A stretch of DNA of 64,000 bases from Prionace glauca (GCA_037974335.1 CM075760.1:30960902-31024901); one strand, 5' to 3'. Positions 44,141-57,001 are shown, numbered from the stretch's first letter. A program made the numbers and translations. Notes: generated from the letters alone by a model not told the origin.

Positions 44141-44619
44141 AAGTCTTCTCCTGGCCTTGAGTCTTATTCTGACAGAATGACAGTGATTCATGGGAATCCA
44201 TGTCAAAGTTCCATCAATTCATGAAATGACAAGGGGGAACAGGTGAGGTAGAGAAGGTCATATCGGGCTTGACGTTAATCGTGTATAAGCTGCACTATCA
44301 GAACAGGTGAACACTTGGTTTGGTTCCCTTAGAACTGAGCAGTTTATGGGAGATTTAGTACAGACGCTCAAAGTGATGAATAGGAATGTTTTACTCATTA
44401 GAAAGAGACTGTTACTCACTGGCAAGAGGGCAGTATACAGAAGATTGATTACAATGCACTAGGATATGTCTCTTTATGTACTGAGTTTGACTCACTTGAA
44501 TGATTATTGCAACAGATCTCATATTTGTTTACATTGCATAAAATGCCGCTTTATTTATTCTATTTGCGTTGTACCAGAGCCAGTCTTTAATTATATGACA
44601 GTAGTTCTTGTCTCTTTTT

Positions 44620-44845
44620 ACACTACATTCGGTTATTTCTCTCGTTATGCCACCCTCGGCCATTTCTCTATTTGTGCTGCATTAGATCCTCTCAAATAAT
44701 ACGACAGTAGACCACGGATCTGTTCATATTTCATCAGATCTCATCTCCTTTTTATATTACATGGGATTTGTCTCTTTGAATGACACCAATATCTGTCTCT
44801 GTTAATCTAACATACGACCATGAATATGTTGCCTGCCGAGATATT
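44620..44845. repeat. tandem duplication, copy 2
   Basis: Second copy of 43,920-44,140, about 700 bp away. The neighbouring 44,466-44,560 has its own copy at 45,795-45,895 (TTTGAATCATCATTGCAATA beside CTTGAATGATTATTGCAACA). 44,850-45,600 has no recognisable feature. Confidence 0.8.
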
Positions 44846-45629
44846 ATCAATTCCGATATAATATGGGTGTGCCTGTCTGACACTAATCATTCTTGATTGG
44901 AACAGTAAGTTTAATTTTTACTAATTTCGATAAGTAGCTGCGAGAAATACCTAATTGCTCTGTTATTGTGTGAGTAATATTCAGTTTGAACAATTTCTCA
45001 GTGTTTCACTGGTATTCGGGGACAGGTCAATATCTGAATAATCGTACAGTGCTCATTACAATATCTTCAAACAACCACCATTGTGATACATTTTATTAGT
45101 TGAATATTGCACTGCACTGTGTCAATTTGACACAGACTTTAGAGATAATGATTGACCTGTCTTATTTATAGCGCTCAACAGATTCACTGACAGTGTGAGA
45201 CAGAATTCTGTACTCGCAATATCGCCAGATGGCCTCCCACAGGCTAAATATCTATCCACTCATTAATTACTCATCTGTTTCAGAGATAAATAAAACGAAA
45301 TAGCCGCAGACCGAGTGTTGACAGTTAGGTTATGTTTGAATATATATAGATGTATATTCTGTAATTTGTATTGTTACCTTCGAAATTATTTTTCACTTTC
45401 GGATGTCTTCATCTGCCTATGCCTAAGCTTTGTAATTCCCTCCCTAAGTCTCCTTATTTCACATTACTCGTCTAAGTCAATCCATAAAACTGTCCCTGTA
45501 TTGGCCATCCTTTCAGTCACCTGTTCAAATATCTCGTTGGTCTAAAGCAAGATGCTGTGAGTGCCTGAGATCCGAACAAAAAATGCTAGAAACGCTCAGT
45601 GGATCATTCATCATAAGTGGAATGGTTTA

Positions 45630-45682
45630 CGGCTCTCTCTCTCTCTGTCTTTCTCTCTCCCCCCGCCACTGCCCCTGCCTCC

Positions 45683-45716
<34 letters not shown>

Positions 45717-45760
45717 GCCTCTGCCCCTGCCTCTCTCTCTCTCTCTCTCTCGCACACACA
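45630..45760. repeat. CT-rich repeat
   Basis: (CT)n runs around two copies of CTCCCCCCGCC-CTGCCCCTGCC, so an imperfect ~60-bp duplication. The open frames over it are not genes. Confidence 0.9.
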
Positions 45761-46339
45761 TTTGTTGTAGACATGTACAGCAATACACTGGGCCTTGTGT
45801 CTTCATTTACTGCATGCGACTTATTTGAATCATCATTGCAATAGACCTTATATTTGTTTATATTACATGACACGCCATTCCATTTATTATTGTATGATGA
45901 CATGCCGTGATAATTGCTACAAATCATCATTTCTGAGTTTTTGTTCAGCCAAGAGGCCATTTCTGTTACATTAGGCTCCATCTCAGATATGATTGTGTTA
46001 GGCTCTGTGTCATGCACTACTGAACACATCCGTGCCTTACTTTGTATTATATTGGACACTAATAATAAAGCCAACACTGTCTCAGTAACTGGTTTTATAT
46101 AAAATGCGTTTGACAGATGGAAAAAAAGAACAGAACGAGATGAAAAGATGGAAATTAGCTTTAAAAATGTAATGGGGTTCGAAGAATGTGTTTCGTCTTG
46201 TTAATAACTACTGGGAGTTGTTCATCATATTTAATTGCTCTTGCATTTCCTGGAATATTTTATTGAAAGTTTGGGATGAAACTTGTAACATCCTCTTGTT
46301 CAAAAGAGACTGAGGAACAGAATGAATGTATGCCACATT

Positions 46340-46545
46340 GCACTGCAAATGGACACTAAAGGACAATTCAACATGGCCACTCCAACTACCCTGTACATCT
46401 TTGGACTGTAGGAAGAAAGCAGTAAACCTGGAGGAACTCCACGTACATACGGGGTGAATGTGTAAACACCACACAGTTACACAAGGCTTAAGTGGAACCT
46501 GTGTCCCTAACAGTGTGAGGTACCAGTGCTTACCACTGTGTAAAT
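46340..46545 (-). mobile_element. SINE family 1, antisense, decayed
   Basis: TCTTTGGACTGTAGGAAGAA and GTAAACCTGGAGGAACTCCA are the reverse of the SINE body; TTACCACTGTGT is its head. From 46,545 to 46,980 I see no feature. Confidence 0.75.
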
Positions 46546-46979
46546 AATTGTTATTAATTTTAGCATGATATTGTAATTTATTCAGTATTTATTGCACATT
46601 CTGTGTCTCAGTCAATAAATAAAGTTAATGAATGGCCCTGGACGCTCTTGATGTGATGTACAGCTGGTCATTCCGCTGCCAAGGCAATGCATCTTTCAAA
46701 TGATTCACTGAACTTCTCTCTTTCTCTGTCTCTGACTGAACCTAAATCAGATAACCTCTCTCCTCTCTCTCAGTCTCCATTAACTCACACAGGTTCCCAG
46801 GAGACGGATCTGACTCCGAGACTATTTCTTTTTTCTTCCTTAAGGCACCTTGTGACTGAAAAGATAAAGCACAAAAATCTCAGCAGAGGTAAATTCATTG
46901 TAGGAACTTAACCATTTCACTCAATTAACCTCTCTCCTCTATTTCTCACACACAACACCCAGCACACTTAAACTTTCTA

Positions 46980-47760
46980 TTTCGGAATGTCTCTGCGGAT
47001 AAAAAATGTTGCTTTAATTTTTTCTCTTTTCCCTCAATCGTAACCTTCAGTCCATCTTCCCTTCAATTAATCTGTTTAAACACCAAATATGATCATTTTC
47101 CTGATTCATTAATATGGGAATGGGGCTGACTGTAATGGGGATGACCGGCAGCAATCTGTGTGACTGTTCTTGATGCTTTCAGAGTGAGCTCACCCTCACA
47201 GGCAGGAAGACTGTTCACGGTGATAACATCAAACTGGCCCCGGTTGTTTCATTCTCAGGTAACACAACTTCCTGTTTCTCTGCTGCCGGTTCCAAACCGC
47301 ACATCTCACTTCCGAGCAGAAAATAAATCCAGAGACCACAATCTGGTGAGAACATCTGTCAGTGCGGCTTATATCTGCCCACAGAGTCAGGGCAGAGTCA
47401 GACAGGTCACATTGCGGTGACATTTACAAATGAGCCTGATGTGACCTGTTTAAAGTTTCCATTCCCGGACATAACTGGATGCTCAGTGGATCAGTCACTG
47501 AACTCCCCCGGGATCTGTGAAGGGAGGGAATGATAGCTGTTATCTTTTGTTGTTTGATCATTTTCTCTCCATCTGCTATTTATTTTTGTCCCTCAGCTTT
47601 TATCTGTCAGCCCCCCCCCCCCGGTTTGCTTTCTCCTAACTCTCCCGCTGTCTCTATCTCCTTGCCAGTCTTTTCAACACATTTATTACTGTTCATAATC
47701 ATGAAGTTGTGATTGGGTTAATTAAAGGGAGAATCTTTCAACTGGGGGACGGTCAGCAAC
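46980..47760. other. unassigned, less AT-rich stretch
   Basis: Contains open pieces such as TVHGDNIKLAPVV and SVSAAYICPQSQGR on the plus strand, but no continuous frame with clear domain marks. A C run lies at 47,609-47,623. I do not recognise it. 47,760-48,070 shows nothing. Confidence 0.35.
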
Positions 47761-48077
47761 CAATGGGCACAAATTTATTTTATTGAGCAGCGAGACAGAA
47801 AGGTAAGTGTTTACTTTTACACAGGAGTTGTGATGAACTGGAATGAACAGCTTGGAAGGGTGATGGAATTAGATTTCACAGAAACTTTGGAAAATAAATT
47901 CGAAATCTCCTTCATGGGGTGAAGTTTTGAAGGATTCTCGAGAATGGGAGAATTTTAAGGTTCATCTATATCAGTGTCCCAGCATCCTTTTTGTGTCCCT
48001 CCCTGTCCTTCATTAAAACGGAATAAAATGAAATATTTATACAACTGTCGTCTTGTGCTAATCTTATCTTTTGACAG

Positions 48078-48476
48078 CACCTGTGAGTTGTGTGTGTGAG
48101 TGTGTATGTGTGTGTGAGTGTGTGTTTGTGTGTGTGTGTGTGAGTGTGTGTGTGTGTGTTTGTGTTTGTGTGTGTTTCTCTGTGTGTGTGTTTGTGTTTG
48201 TGTGTGTTTGTGTGTGTGTTGTGTGTGTGTCTGTGTGTGTGTTTGTGTGTGTGTTGTGTGTATGTCTGTGTGTGTGTTTGTGTGTGTGTGTATGTGTGGG
48301 TGTGTGTGTGTGTCTGTGTGTGTGGGTGTGTGTGTGTGGGTGTGTTTGTGTGTGTGTGTATGTGTGGTTGTGTGTGTGGATGTGTGTGTGTGGGTGTGTG
48401 TGTGTTTGTGTGTGTGTATGTGTGGGTGTGTGGGTGTGGGTGTGTGTGTGTGGGTGTGTGTGTGTGGGTGTGTGTA
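48078..48476. repeat. (GT)n / GTGGGTGT repeat
   Basis: About 400 bp of GT with GTTT, GTCT and GTGGG interruptions. Long frames on both strands are artefacts of the repeat. Confidence 0.95.
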
Positions 48477-48791
48477 ATTGCCAGGACCCATTCCGAAAGT
48501 CGATTCTATTTACAAAACATCACTTTGAACAGATTAGCATCGGATCAAACTTTTTTTTAGGAAAAACACAATAATCTTTAACATTTATTGCACTGCTTTT
48601 CTCCCTCCGATGAGGGTTTCATAGTTCGTCGTTTCAGTCCTCGTGAATACAAGCCTCAGTCAGGTGGCATCAGTCACTCTTGCGGTTGTGGTAGGGTTTC
48701 CAATCCGTGTTTGCCACACAAATCCCTGCCTCACTCCTCATGACAAAGAAACCTGTTCTCAGGCCCCAGAAATGATTCCTTCCTTATATCA

Positions 48792-50818
48792 GGTCCCAGT
48801 CTGACTCCGGGCCCGGCTGTCTCTGTCAGTGATACACTGGGGCCAGTCATTCACATTGTAATGTTCTAATTCTCAGGTTCCAGTCTGACTCCGGTCCCAG
48901 CTGTCTCTGTTAGTGATACACTGGGGCCAGTCATTCACACTGTAATGTTCTAATTCTCAGGTCCCAGTCTGACTCCGGGCCCAGCTGTCTCCGTCAGTGA
49001 TACACTAGGGCCAGTCATTCACATTGTAATGTTCTAATTCTCAGGTTCCAGTCTGACTCTGGGCCCAGCTATCTCTGTCAGTGATACACTGGGGCCGGTC
49101 ATTCACATTGTAATGTTCTAATTCTCAGGTCCCAGTCTGACTCCGGGCCCAGCTGTCTCTGTCAGTGATACACTGGAGCCAGTCATTCACACTGTAATGT
49201 TCTAATTCTCAGGTTCCAGTCTGACTCCGGGCCCGGCTGTCTCTGTCAGTGATACACTGGGGCCAGTCATTCACATTGTAATGTTCTAATTCTCAGGTCC
49301 CAGTCTGACTCCGGGCCCAGCTGTCTCTGTCAGTGATACACTGGGGCCAGTCATTCACATTGTAATGTTCTAATTCTCAGGTCCCAGTCTAACTCCGGGC
49401 CCAGCTGTCTCTGTTAGTGATACACTGGGGCCAGTCATTCACATTGTAATGTTCTAATTCTCAGGTCCCAGTCTGACTCCGGGCCCAGCTGTCTCTGTCA
49501 GAGATACACTGGGGCCAGTCATTCACATTGTAATGTTCTAATTCTCAGGTCCCAGTCTGACTCCGGGCCCAGCTGTCTCTGTCAGTGATACACTGGGGCC
49601 AGTCATTCACATTGTAATGTTCTAATTCTCAGATCCCAGTCGGACTCCGGGCCCAGCTGTCTCTGTCAGTGATACACTGGGGCCAGTCATTCACATTGTA
49701 ATATTCTAATTCTCAGGTCCCAGTCTGACTCCGGGCCCAGCTGTCTCTGTTAGTGATACACTGGGGCCAGTCATTCACATTGTAATGTTCTAATTCTCAG
49801 GTCCCAGTCTGACTCCGGGCCCAGCTGTCTCTGTCAGTGATACACTGGGGCCAGTCATTTACATTGTAATGTTCTAATTCTCAGGTCCCAGTCTGACTCC
49901 GGACCCAGCTGTCTCTGTTAGTGATACACTGGAGCCAGTCATTCACATTGTAATGTTCTAATTCTCAGGTCCCAGTCTGATTCCGGGCCCAGCTGTCTCT
50001 GTCAGTGATACACTGGAGCCAGTCATTCACATTGTAATGTTCTAATTCTCAGGTCCCAGTCTGATTCCGGGCCCAGCTGTCTCTGTCAGTGATACACTGG
50101 GGCCAGTCATTCACATTGTAATGTTCTAATTCTCAGGTCCCAGTCTGACTCTGGGCCCAACTGTCTCTGTCAGTGATACACTGGGGCCAGTCATTCACAT
50201 TGTAATGTTCTAATTCTCAGGTCCCAGTCTGACTCCGGGCCCAGCTGTCTCTGTCAGTGATACACTGGGGCCAGTCATTCACATTGTAATGTTCTAATTC
50301 TCAGGTCCCAGTCTGACTCCGGGCCCAGCTGTCTCTGTCAGTGATACACTGGGGCCAGTCATTCACATTGTAATGTTCTAATTCTCAGGTCCCAGTCTGA
50401 CTCCGGGCCCAGCTGTCTCTGTCAGTGATATACTGGGGCCAGTCATTCACATTGTAATGTTCTAATTCTAATTCTAATTCTCAGGTCCCAGTCTGACTCC
50501 GGGCCCAGCTGTCTCTGTCAGTAATACACTGGGGCCAGTCATTCACATTGTAATGTTCTAATTCTCAGGTTCCAGTCTGACTCCGGGCCCAGCTGTCTCT
50601 GTCAGTGATACACTGGGGCCAGTCATTCACATTGTAATGTTCTAATTCTCAGGTCGCAGTCTGACTCCGGGCCCAGCTGTCTCTGTCAGTGATACACTGG
50701 GGCCAGACATTCACATTGTAATGTTCTAATTCTCAGGTTCCAGTCTGATTCCGGGCCCATCTGTCTCTGTTAGTGATACACTGGAGCCGGTCATTCAAAT
50801 TATAATGTTCTAATTCTC
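48792..50818 (+). repeat. 84-bp minisatellite, about 24 copies
   Basis: Units of 84 bp run from GGTCCCAGTCTGACTCCGGG to TGTAATGTTCTAATTCTCA, with register steps of exactly 84 (e.g. 48,792, 49,296, 49,380). Copies differ by only a few bases. One unit near 50,461 has an extra (TCTAAT)-type expansion. Each frame has stops, so it does not encode a repeat protein. 48,480-48,790 and 50,820-51,110 hold nothing else I recognise. Confidence 0.97.
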
Positions 50819-51109
50819 CATGATTATTTTTTGGAAACCGTTATCCAATCAGTTGTGAATTAGAACCTGTGTCTAATGTTGCTTCATTTGACACGTGCCA
50901 GCCACTATTGGACAAATTACTCTTCCTAGAATTATCACACGCACAAAAAAAATATTTAAATGTTATACCATGCTTGTCTGTCTTACTCGCGAGATCCCAT
51001 ACATTGCTTTACGTGACTCTCCCAGCCAGTTTATGTCATCATGGCGCTAGCATATCTGTCTATATTAGGTTAGGTTCTTCCTCTGCTGTTAGAGCATAAT
51101 TTTTAATCA

Positions 51110-51215
51110 TTTATAGGGTGTGGGCAGCACTGACATCTGTTGCCCTTCTCTGATTGCCCCTGACAATGTGGTGATGAGCTGCTACCTTGAATCGCTGCAG
51201 TCCATGTTCACCTGG
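51110..51215 (-). repeat. interspersed repeat, family 3, inverted
   Basis: GGGTGTGGGCAGCACTGACA and TGTTGCCCTTCTCTGATTGC are the other-strand version of the family 3 end. 51,215-51,590 has no feature I can name. Confidence 0.6.
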
Positions 51216-51589
51216 CAATATCATTGTTTATATCATACTGTCTGTCCATCCTAATGATAGATCTGATCTTGAATCATCGCATTACCGAGATTGTACAACC
51301 TATACACAGTAGAAAATATTTAGGATGGTTACCATGGAATTGGTGAAGGTAACGGTTAAACAGAAATATTGCTCCTTATCTGGAGAGTAGCAGATGTTTC
51401 AATCCTTTGCATCAATAGGAATCAGAAGTCTGACAATTCCAGGTATAATTATCTCCTGTCGGCTATATATCCAAGGTCATTTTCACCATCATTTTCACAA
51501 ATCAGCACACAATTGAGTCGTACATCAGGAAGTTTAGTGAGACACTGAGAAGATCAATTTTCGTAGTCTCCTCGTCATTCGAGATGTGA

Positions 51590-52330
51590 TTTATCCATTT
51601 TCCAACAGATCTCTAAACACAGATAAATTAACGCCAGGAACAAAACAGTGAGGCTGTAATCATGCTTAACGCATGAGCAAACAACAGAATGGTTGTCAAT
51701 AAATAGCTACATATTAAATGCTCTTCAGGTGAAACACATGAACTGTTTGGTGTTTTCATGCATTCATGGAAGGCAGAGATGGGCTGAAGGTTATGGTTGG
51801 GAAAACTGAAGGGGAATTGCTAAAAGAGATCATTTCTCCAAAGGAAGGTATTAGAAAACAGAATATTTGAAATAAATAAGCACGCAAATGTCTGTGATGT
51901 TTCTTGGACATAGAACCATCGAATTCCTACAGTTCAGAAACACAAATCTGGTCCACCGAGTCTGTGTCCCACCCAGCTTCTCCCCTCTGCCCTATCCCCG
52001 TTAGCCCCACACAGTTACCATGGCTAATCCACATATTCTAAGGGAAAATAACGGACAATTTTGCATGGTCAATTCAACTAATATGATCTGTTGTAATATA
52101 AACAAGGGACGGGTTTTATGCAGTGATACGGAGACAGTCGAGTGCACCAGATATCGATACAGCACCTGTACTAATATGAATGCAGACTGGGCCCAGTTCA
52201 GTCATTATTGAGAGAGAGTATACAGTATATTACTAACCAGCGTGGTGTTTTCTGATATAATCAGAGATATGCCAGACTCAGTTTTGACAAAGACACGGTC
52301 TATCCTAATATATGCAGAGACAATGTGCGC
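51590..52330. repeat. segment duplicated at 58,910-59,640, copy 1
   Basis: About 740 bp aligning end to end with 58,910-59,640 in the same orientation. Examples: GAAACACATGAACTGTTTGG, GGGGAATTGCTAAAAGAGAT and ACCAGATATCGATACAGCAC occur in both. It contains an antisense SINE (51,905-52,090). Confidence 0.92.
51905..52090 (-). mobile_element. SINE family 1 fragment, antisense
   Basis: CATAGAACCATCGAATTCCT, CTCTGCCCTATCCCCGTTAG and TTTTGCATGGTCAATTCAAC are the reverse of the SINE 3' half. The same insertion is in the duplicate at 59,220-59,405, so it came before the duplication. Confidence 0.85.
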
Positions 52331-53100
52331 TGTAATTTAAACTGAGACTGCTTCCAGCGTATCAGCGCTATCAGAAAATAGGGACATGATCTGGTGTGAC
52401 ATAAACAGAGATGTGGCCCAGTGGAATAACAAGTGAGACAATACAGAGTAAAACAAAATTTGAGAAATGATAATGTGTAAAGTGAACAAAGGTATAATGT
52501 GGCGCATTAATTATGGAGACAGCGCAATAAAACTGTCCCCTCGTGTAATTTTGTCTGATTCTGGCCATTGTAAGATATAAACTGAGACAAATCGAATGCA
52601 GTAATTCCAAACCAAACCTTTAGATCGATGTAAACTTTGACGGGGCAATTGCAGAAATAAATAATTCATGTAACAGAATAATTAGAGACAGGATATTATT
52701 AAATATAATAGGGAGGCGGACTAGTGCAGCAGTGATTGAGAGGCTGTCCATGTTTCTTTATAAGTGGCAGGTTCCAACAATGTAATAACTGAGACAGAGC
52801 CTGGTGTAATGCAAACAGTAACATGTCCCGGTGCATTATCAGGAGTGAGAGGGTCCAGTGAAGTAACAGCGGAGATATGGAGTTTCATGACATGAGGCGA
52901 GAATTAATTCCGTGCTGTCGTAACTGCCAGAATAAATGGAGCAATGAGGCTTGGTGCAGTATTGTAACAACTGGGATTTTGCTGAATACAGAATCAACTG
53001 AGAATTATTGCCAGATAATCAGAAATATCATTTCGTGTCAGAGAAACTGGGTCACGTTTAGGATGGACAAAGACTGAGCCTACTACAGAAATAACTGAGA
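52330..53100. repeat. decayed ~30-bp repeats continuing
   Basis: Variants of ATAAACAGAGACATG-GTCCAGTG recur through the block, e.g. GACATAAACAGAGATGTGGC. Heavily diverged; no gene. Confidence 0.55.
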
Positions 53101-53204
53101 TGATCATCTGTGTCGTGTCGTACCAAAGAGCACAGTTTCACTGCCATCTCCTGGACGACGTTTGCCATTGCAGGTGTTGTGAAATGCTGATTTCAGTTGC
53201 TGTT

Positions 53205-53400
53205 TCTCATTCTTTCATGGGCTGTATATCCAGCTGGTAAGGCCAGCATATATTGGCAATCACTAACACACTGAATTTACTGGTTTTCTAGACCATCATA
53301 GAAGGCACGTAATCGCCAAACAAGTGTGCGCCTGGAGTCACCTCTGGGCTAAACTGGGGAATGATGGAAGGTTTTCCTTTCGGCAGAATGTTAGAGAATC
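53205..53400 (-). repeat. interspersed repeat, family 3, inverted
   Basis: TCATGGGCTGTATATCCAGC and AGGCCAGCATATATTGGCAA mark it, decayed. Confidence 0.55.
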
Positions 53401-53589
53401 TGATATATTTCTTGTCATGGCCGCAATTACGGAAACGATCTTTAAATTCAAAACTGTAATTGCATTTTAGAACCTTTTGTAGTTGGATTTGAATGTATAT
53501 CTTGAGAAATTTGCCTACCCTCGGAATTACTTTCGCAGAGACGTTACCTCTGTGCTACTATCTTCCTTTCAACATTGATAAAGTACTTA

Positions 53590-54330
53590 CAGCAGAGAAG
53601 AAGGCCATTTTGAAGCGTCATGTGTGTTTTGGTCCTCTAAAGGAGCAATTCATCCAAGAACACTCTGTACTCCACAGTCCAGCATTTTGTTCATTTTCAG
53701 ACAATTATCCAATCCCATTTTGAACCCATTAATTGGCTCTGCCTGCACCACACTCTCAAACAGCACATTCCTGATCTGGATCACTCACTGTCTGACAATG
53801 TTTTTCGTGATGTCTCCATGTTTCTTCCACCAATTTACTACAACCCGCGCCCTCTGTGTCAAGATCTTTCTGTCATTGACCAGTTTCTCTCTATCTACTC
53901 TATCAAGACCCCTCAGGATTTTGAATGTCTCATTAAAGTCACATCAGCAACTTTCTGTCAAGGAAATTAGTCCCATCCTCTCCAAAATATTTTCGTCACC
54001 GAAGTTTCTGATCTCTGGAATTATTCTCGTGTTTTTCTTCCCTGCTTCCAGCCTATTGACTTTACATGCTGCCTTACGTTCGGTGCCCAAAATTGGAACG
54101 ATTTTTTCGGCTGACTATTTTCCATGTGTTAGCTACAAAAATAGCACAACTTCCTTGCTTCTGCATTCTTTTCCCCAATAGACAAAAAAAACCTATTCCC
54201 TTTTTCTGTTTGCCGCTGTCTGAACCTATCTTGCATCATGAATGATTTATACACAGATTCACTCCAGTCCCTCGGCGTCTATATTCACTTTCGTGGCCTT
54301 TTCATTATTTCCATTTTTCTCTTCAAATTC
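53590..54330 (-). mobile_element. old CR1-like LINE 3' part, antisense
   Basis: The minus strand reads TFKILRGLDRVDREKL-like and IIPEIRNFGDENILERMG-like blocks, matching the LINE closing region in order. The plus-strand open frame of 185 codons over it is a shadow. 54,330-54,880 shows no clear feature. Confidence 0.7.
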
Positions 54331-54879
54331 TGCTGAACAAAACTAATCATGGAACTTTTCTCTGCAATAGGATAAATATCCAAATTACTCATCCATTCCA
54401 CCAATTAGTTCTTTTTTTGCGTTCTGAAGTTCTGAATGATCTACTGATGGTTGGCAATGTTTCCAAGTTTTGGATCGTTCACAGATTTTGAAAGGCTGGC
54501 CTCCACTTCAAGCTCTCGGGCATTACTATGTCGTGAATTTCAATGTTCATATAACCTTTTCCTGGCAACATGACTGCAAGATTTGTTCTACTCCGAAAAA
54601 CAGCTACGAATTGTTTCCTGGCACTCAGGCAATTTCCTATCCATGTTGCTCCTATCCATTTTATTCTCTGATCTCCACAGTTACTCACAAGGCTGCGGTG
54701 CAGCACAGTATCACATGACTTTTGGACGCCTATTAAGAGAAATACACTCACAAACTATCTGTTACTCAGCATAAAACTCAAACAAGTTAATTAAACTGGA
54801 TCTGACCTGAACAAATACATTCTGGCTGAATTTGTGAAGAAACATATAATTGGGATGATTTCTGCAGTGATGAAGAGAG

Positions 54880-55180
54880 TGAAAATATAAATGCTAAATG
54901 TGCTAACGGCACAAAGATAGATCGGAAATTTGGCCGTTGGCGAGGGCAGTGGGCATATCTCGAATATTGTGCACAGTTCTTGTCTCCTTATCTTAAAAAA
55001 AAGTTAATGTGTTAAAATAATAGTTCAGAGGAGTCTCACTAAACCATTGCCAGCTATGTTTGGGTTATCTTATGAGAAAGGGATAGTGACGTCAAGTTTG
55101 TACCCAGAGAGTTCAAAAGAGTAAGAGGCAAATTGACTGAAACCTTCAAAACTCTAAGTGGTGCTAACAGTGTGGATGTT
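54880..55180 (+). mobile_element. old LINE fragment
   Basis: ATATTGTGCACAGTTCTTGT, TTGGGTTATCTTATGAGAAA and CCAGAGAGTTCAAAAGAGTA follow the order LEYC-VQF, YEER, PESSK of CR1-type LINEs. 55,180-55,600 holds nothing I recognise. Confidence 0.65.
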
Positions 55181-55620
55181 AAACGGAAGTTTACTCTTGT
55201 CCAGTGTGTGGCTGTATTGGGTGTGTCTCTGAGTGCAGATATTTTGGGTCTGGTTTCTGCGCCTGTTTCCAATGCTGTACTGTCCACGGGAGGGCGCTCT
55301 CTGATCACTTATCCAACATCATACTCTCCTTTTGCAGAAAATGACGATTTGCTGATACGAAAATGAGCAGAGAAAATAAATCTTATCAAATCAAATTGCA
55401 TTTTTTCCATTCTTTTGATTCAACCTTTAACTTCAATACATTTATTTAACATCAACATCTTTATTCTGAATGAATATCTCTGAAAGAGACAACATTGAAA
55501 TGCAAGCATGACTGACCAACAAAAGAATTCGAGTCACTGGAGCTATCGCTCCTGTTTTCAATCAGGAAGCAATTCCAGGTCCTCTTCGTTCATCTGCTGC
55601 ACGCAATCAACAAATTGTCA

Positions 55621-55691
55621 GTCCCTGACCCGAATTAAACCCAGGCCGCGATGGTGAGAGGGCTGATTCCAAACAGATGGACCATTAGGGA
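55621..55691 (-). pseudogene. tRNA-Glu pseudogene
   Basis: The minus strand runs TCCCTAATGGTCCATCTGTT ... CCCTCTCACCATCGCGGCCT ... GTCAGGGAC, alignable over its whole length to tRNA-Glu(CTC). The D-arm and T-arm are damaged: GGTTTAATTC replaces GGTTCGATTC. It is one base short. Confidence 0.85.
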
Positions 55692-56400
55692 AGATAGCGA
55701 TGGAACATTTAGCCCGCCTTTCCACTTCATAATTTAAAAAAAATATATACACAAGGAATATTTGTTGGACAAAAGTCATGTCCAGAAAGAACATGAATGA
55801 CTCCTTCAGCCAATGAAACACTAATTGTTGTTATCTGGAACAAGAAATCGACAGTGAGGTGAAATAGTCTCACAGGTTTTTCATGTGATTTTTTTAATTT
55901 CCAAAACTGTCCAATCTCGTCACTGCTGATACTGTGAAACTTACGAGGTAAACACACAACAGATTCTCGTCACTTCAAACTATCTGCTTTCCACCTCAGC
56001 ATTTTGCAGATTTAAAAGCACCGTTCTTTAAAAGTTTTAGACTATCCTCATTGTACTGATTATTACCGACTTGCTGTGTATTTTATATATTGATAAAACC
56101 TGTACTTGTAATATAAACAGCAATAGACATTCTCTGCTGGTGTGGCAGCTTTGTGCGCACATACAATTCTAAACACTTCCATGCTTTCGCTGTTCGGAAT
56201 TATAGCGATTATTGCGTTTGCAAACTTGGAAAATGTTTTCAAATCACCTGACTCATTTCAAATTGTTTTTGTTAAATGTTAATGCAGTACATAATCTCAC
56301 AGCCATAGGACTTTTACAAACCCTTATGTCTTTAATGATATTATACAACTGCAGTTATAGAGAAATGGAGAAAAATTGGGGCAAGTGCTATTTTCTGAAT
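55692..56400. other. no recognised feature
   Basis: AT-rich spacer between a tRNA pseudogene and a LINE scrap. I see no gene. Confidence 0.5.
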
Positions 56401-56450
56401 CTTTGTCAAACACCTTACTGAAATCCATATAGACGACATCAACGGCTCGT
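56401..56450 (-). mobile_element. LINE family B scrap (RT core)
   Basis: CCTTACTGAAATCCATATAG and ACGACATCAACGGCTC match 36,589-36,621, the antisense of the VYMDFSKAFD block. Only ~50 bp remain. Confidence 0.9.
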
Positions 56451-57001
56451 TTCAATGCTGGGTCTGGTTCGTCCTGCTCGGCCTCCTAAGTGAGTGAGTT
56501 TCTGCAGACGGAAGCTCGCCTCTTCCACCACCAGCACTGTGGCCCAAGTTCCCTTTACTGGGAGACAATGTGGTCGAGAGGCGAAACCCGCTGTGTCTGT
56601 TTCAGGCCCTGAGTTTCTCACTGGCGGAGATGGAGAGCAGGAGCTGGAGTGCCTGGAATTCTTTCTGAAGTTCGTGGTGTGCTGGGAATTGATTTTTTTT
56701 CTTGCAATGGTTGAGGTTTTATGGGTTGTAGATGATTGAAACATTCCCATGGGAGGGTATCTCCCAAACAGAATTGATAGGAAACAGGCCCTGATAGGAA
56801 CGTCCCTCACAACCACGCGGATCCATTGCCATGATTCTTTACTAATAACCTATCAACTGCCTTTAAGTGCCCCTCCCGGTTGATGGGAATGGCACTGGGT
56901 ATCAACTTCCACCCTTGGAAGATCAGACTTAACTTTGGGCAAAGTGATCTTCCCATGAGAAATTCTGCTTGGGGGCTTCCTGTTGTTGAAGAAGAAATCT
57001 G
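56451..57001. other. GC-richer unassigned stretch and receptor 3' flank
   Basis: 56,455-56,700 is less AT-rich than its neighbours and open on the plus strand (MSFCRRKLASSTTS...), but no domain is recognised. The rest is the 3' flank of the receptor gene. Confidence 0.4.

Noticed and set aside
48792-50818. CRISPR array
   Set aside because: The repeats are contiguous 84-bp units with no unique spacers, in a vertebrate genome.
53624-54181. 185-codon plus-strand frame as a gene
   Set aside because: The minus strand of the same DNA carries LINE closing blocks; the plus frame is a shadow.
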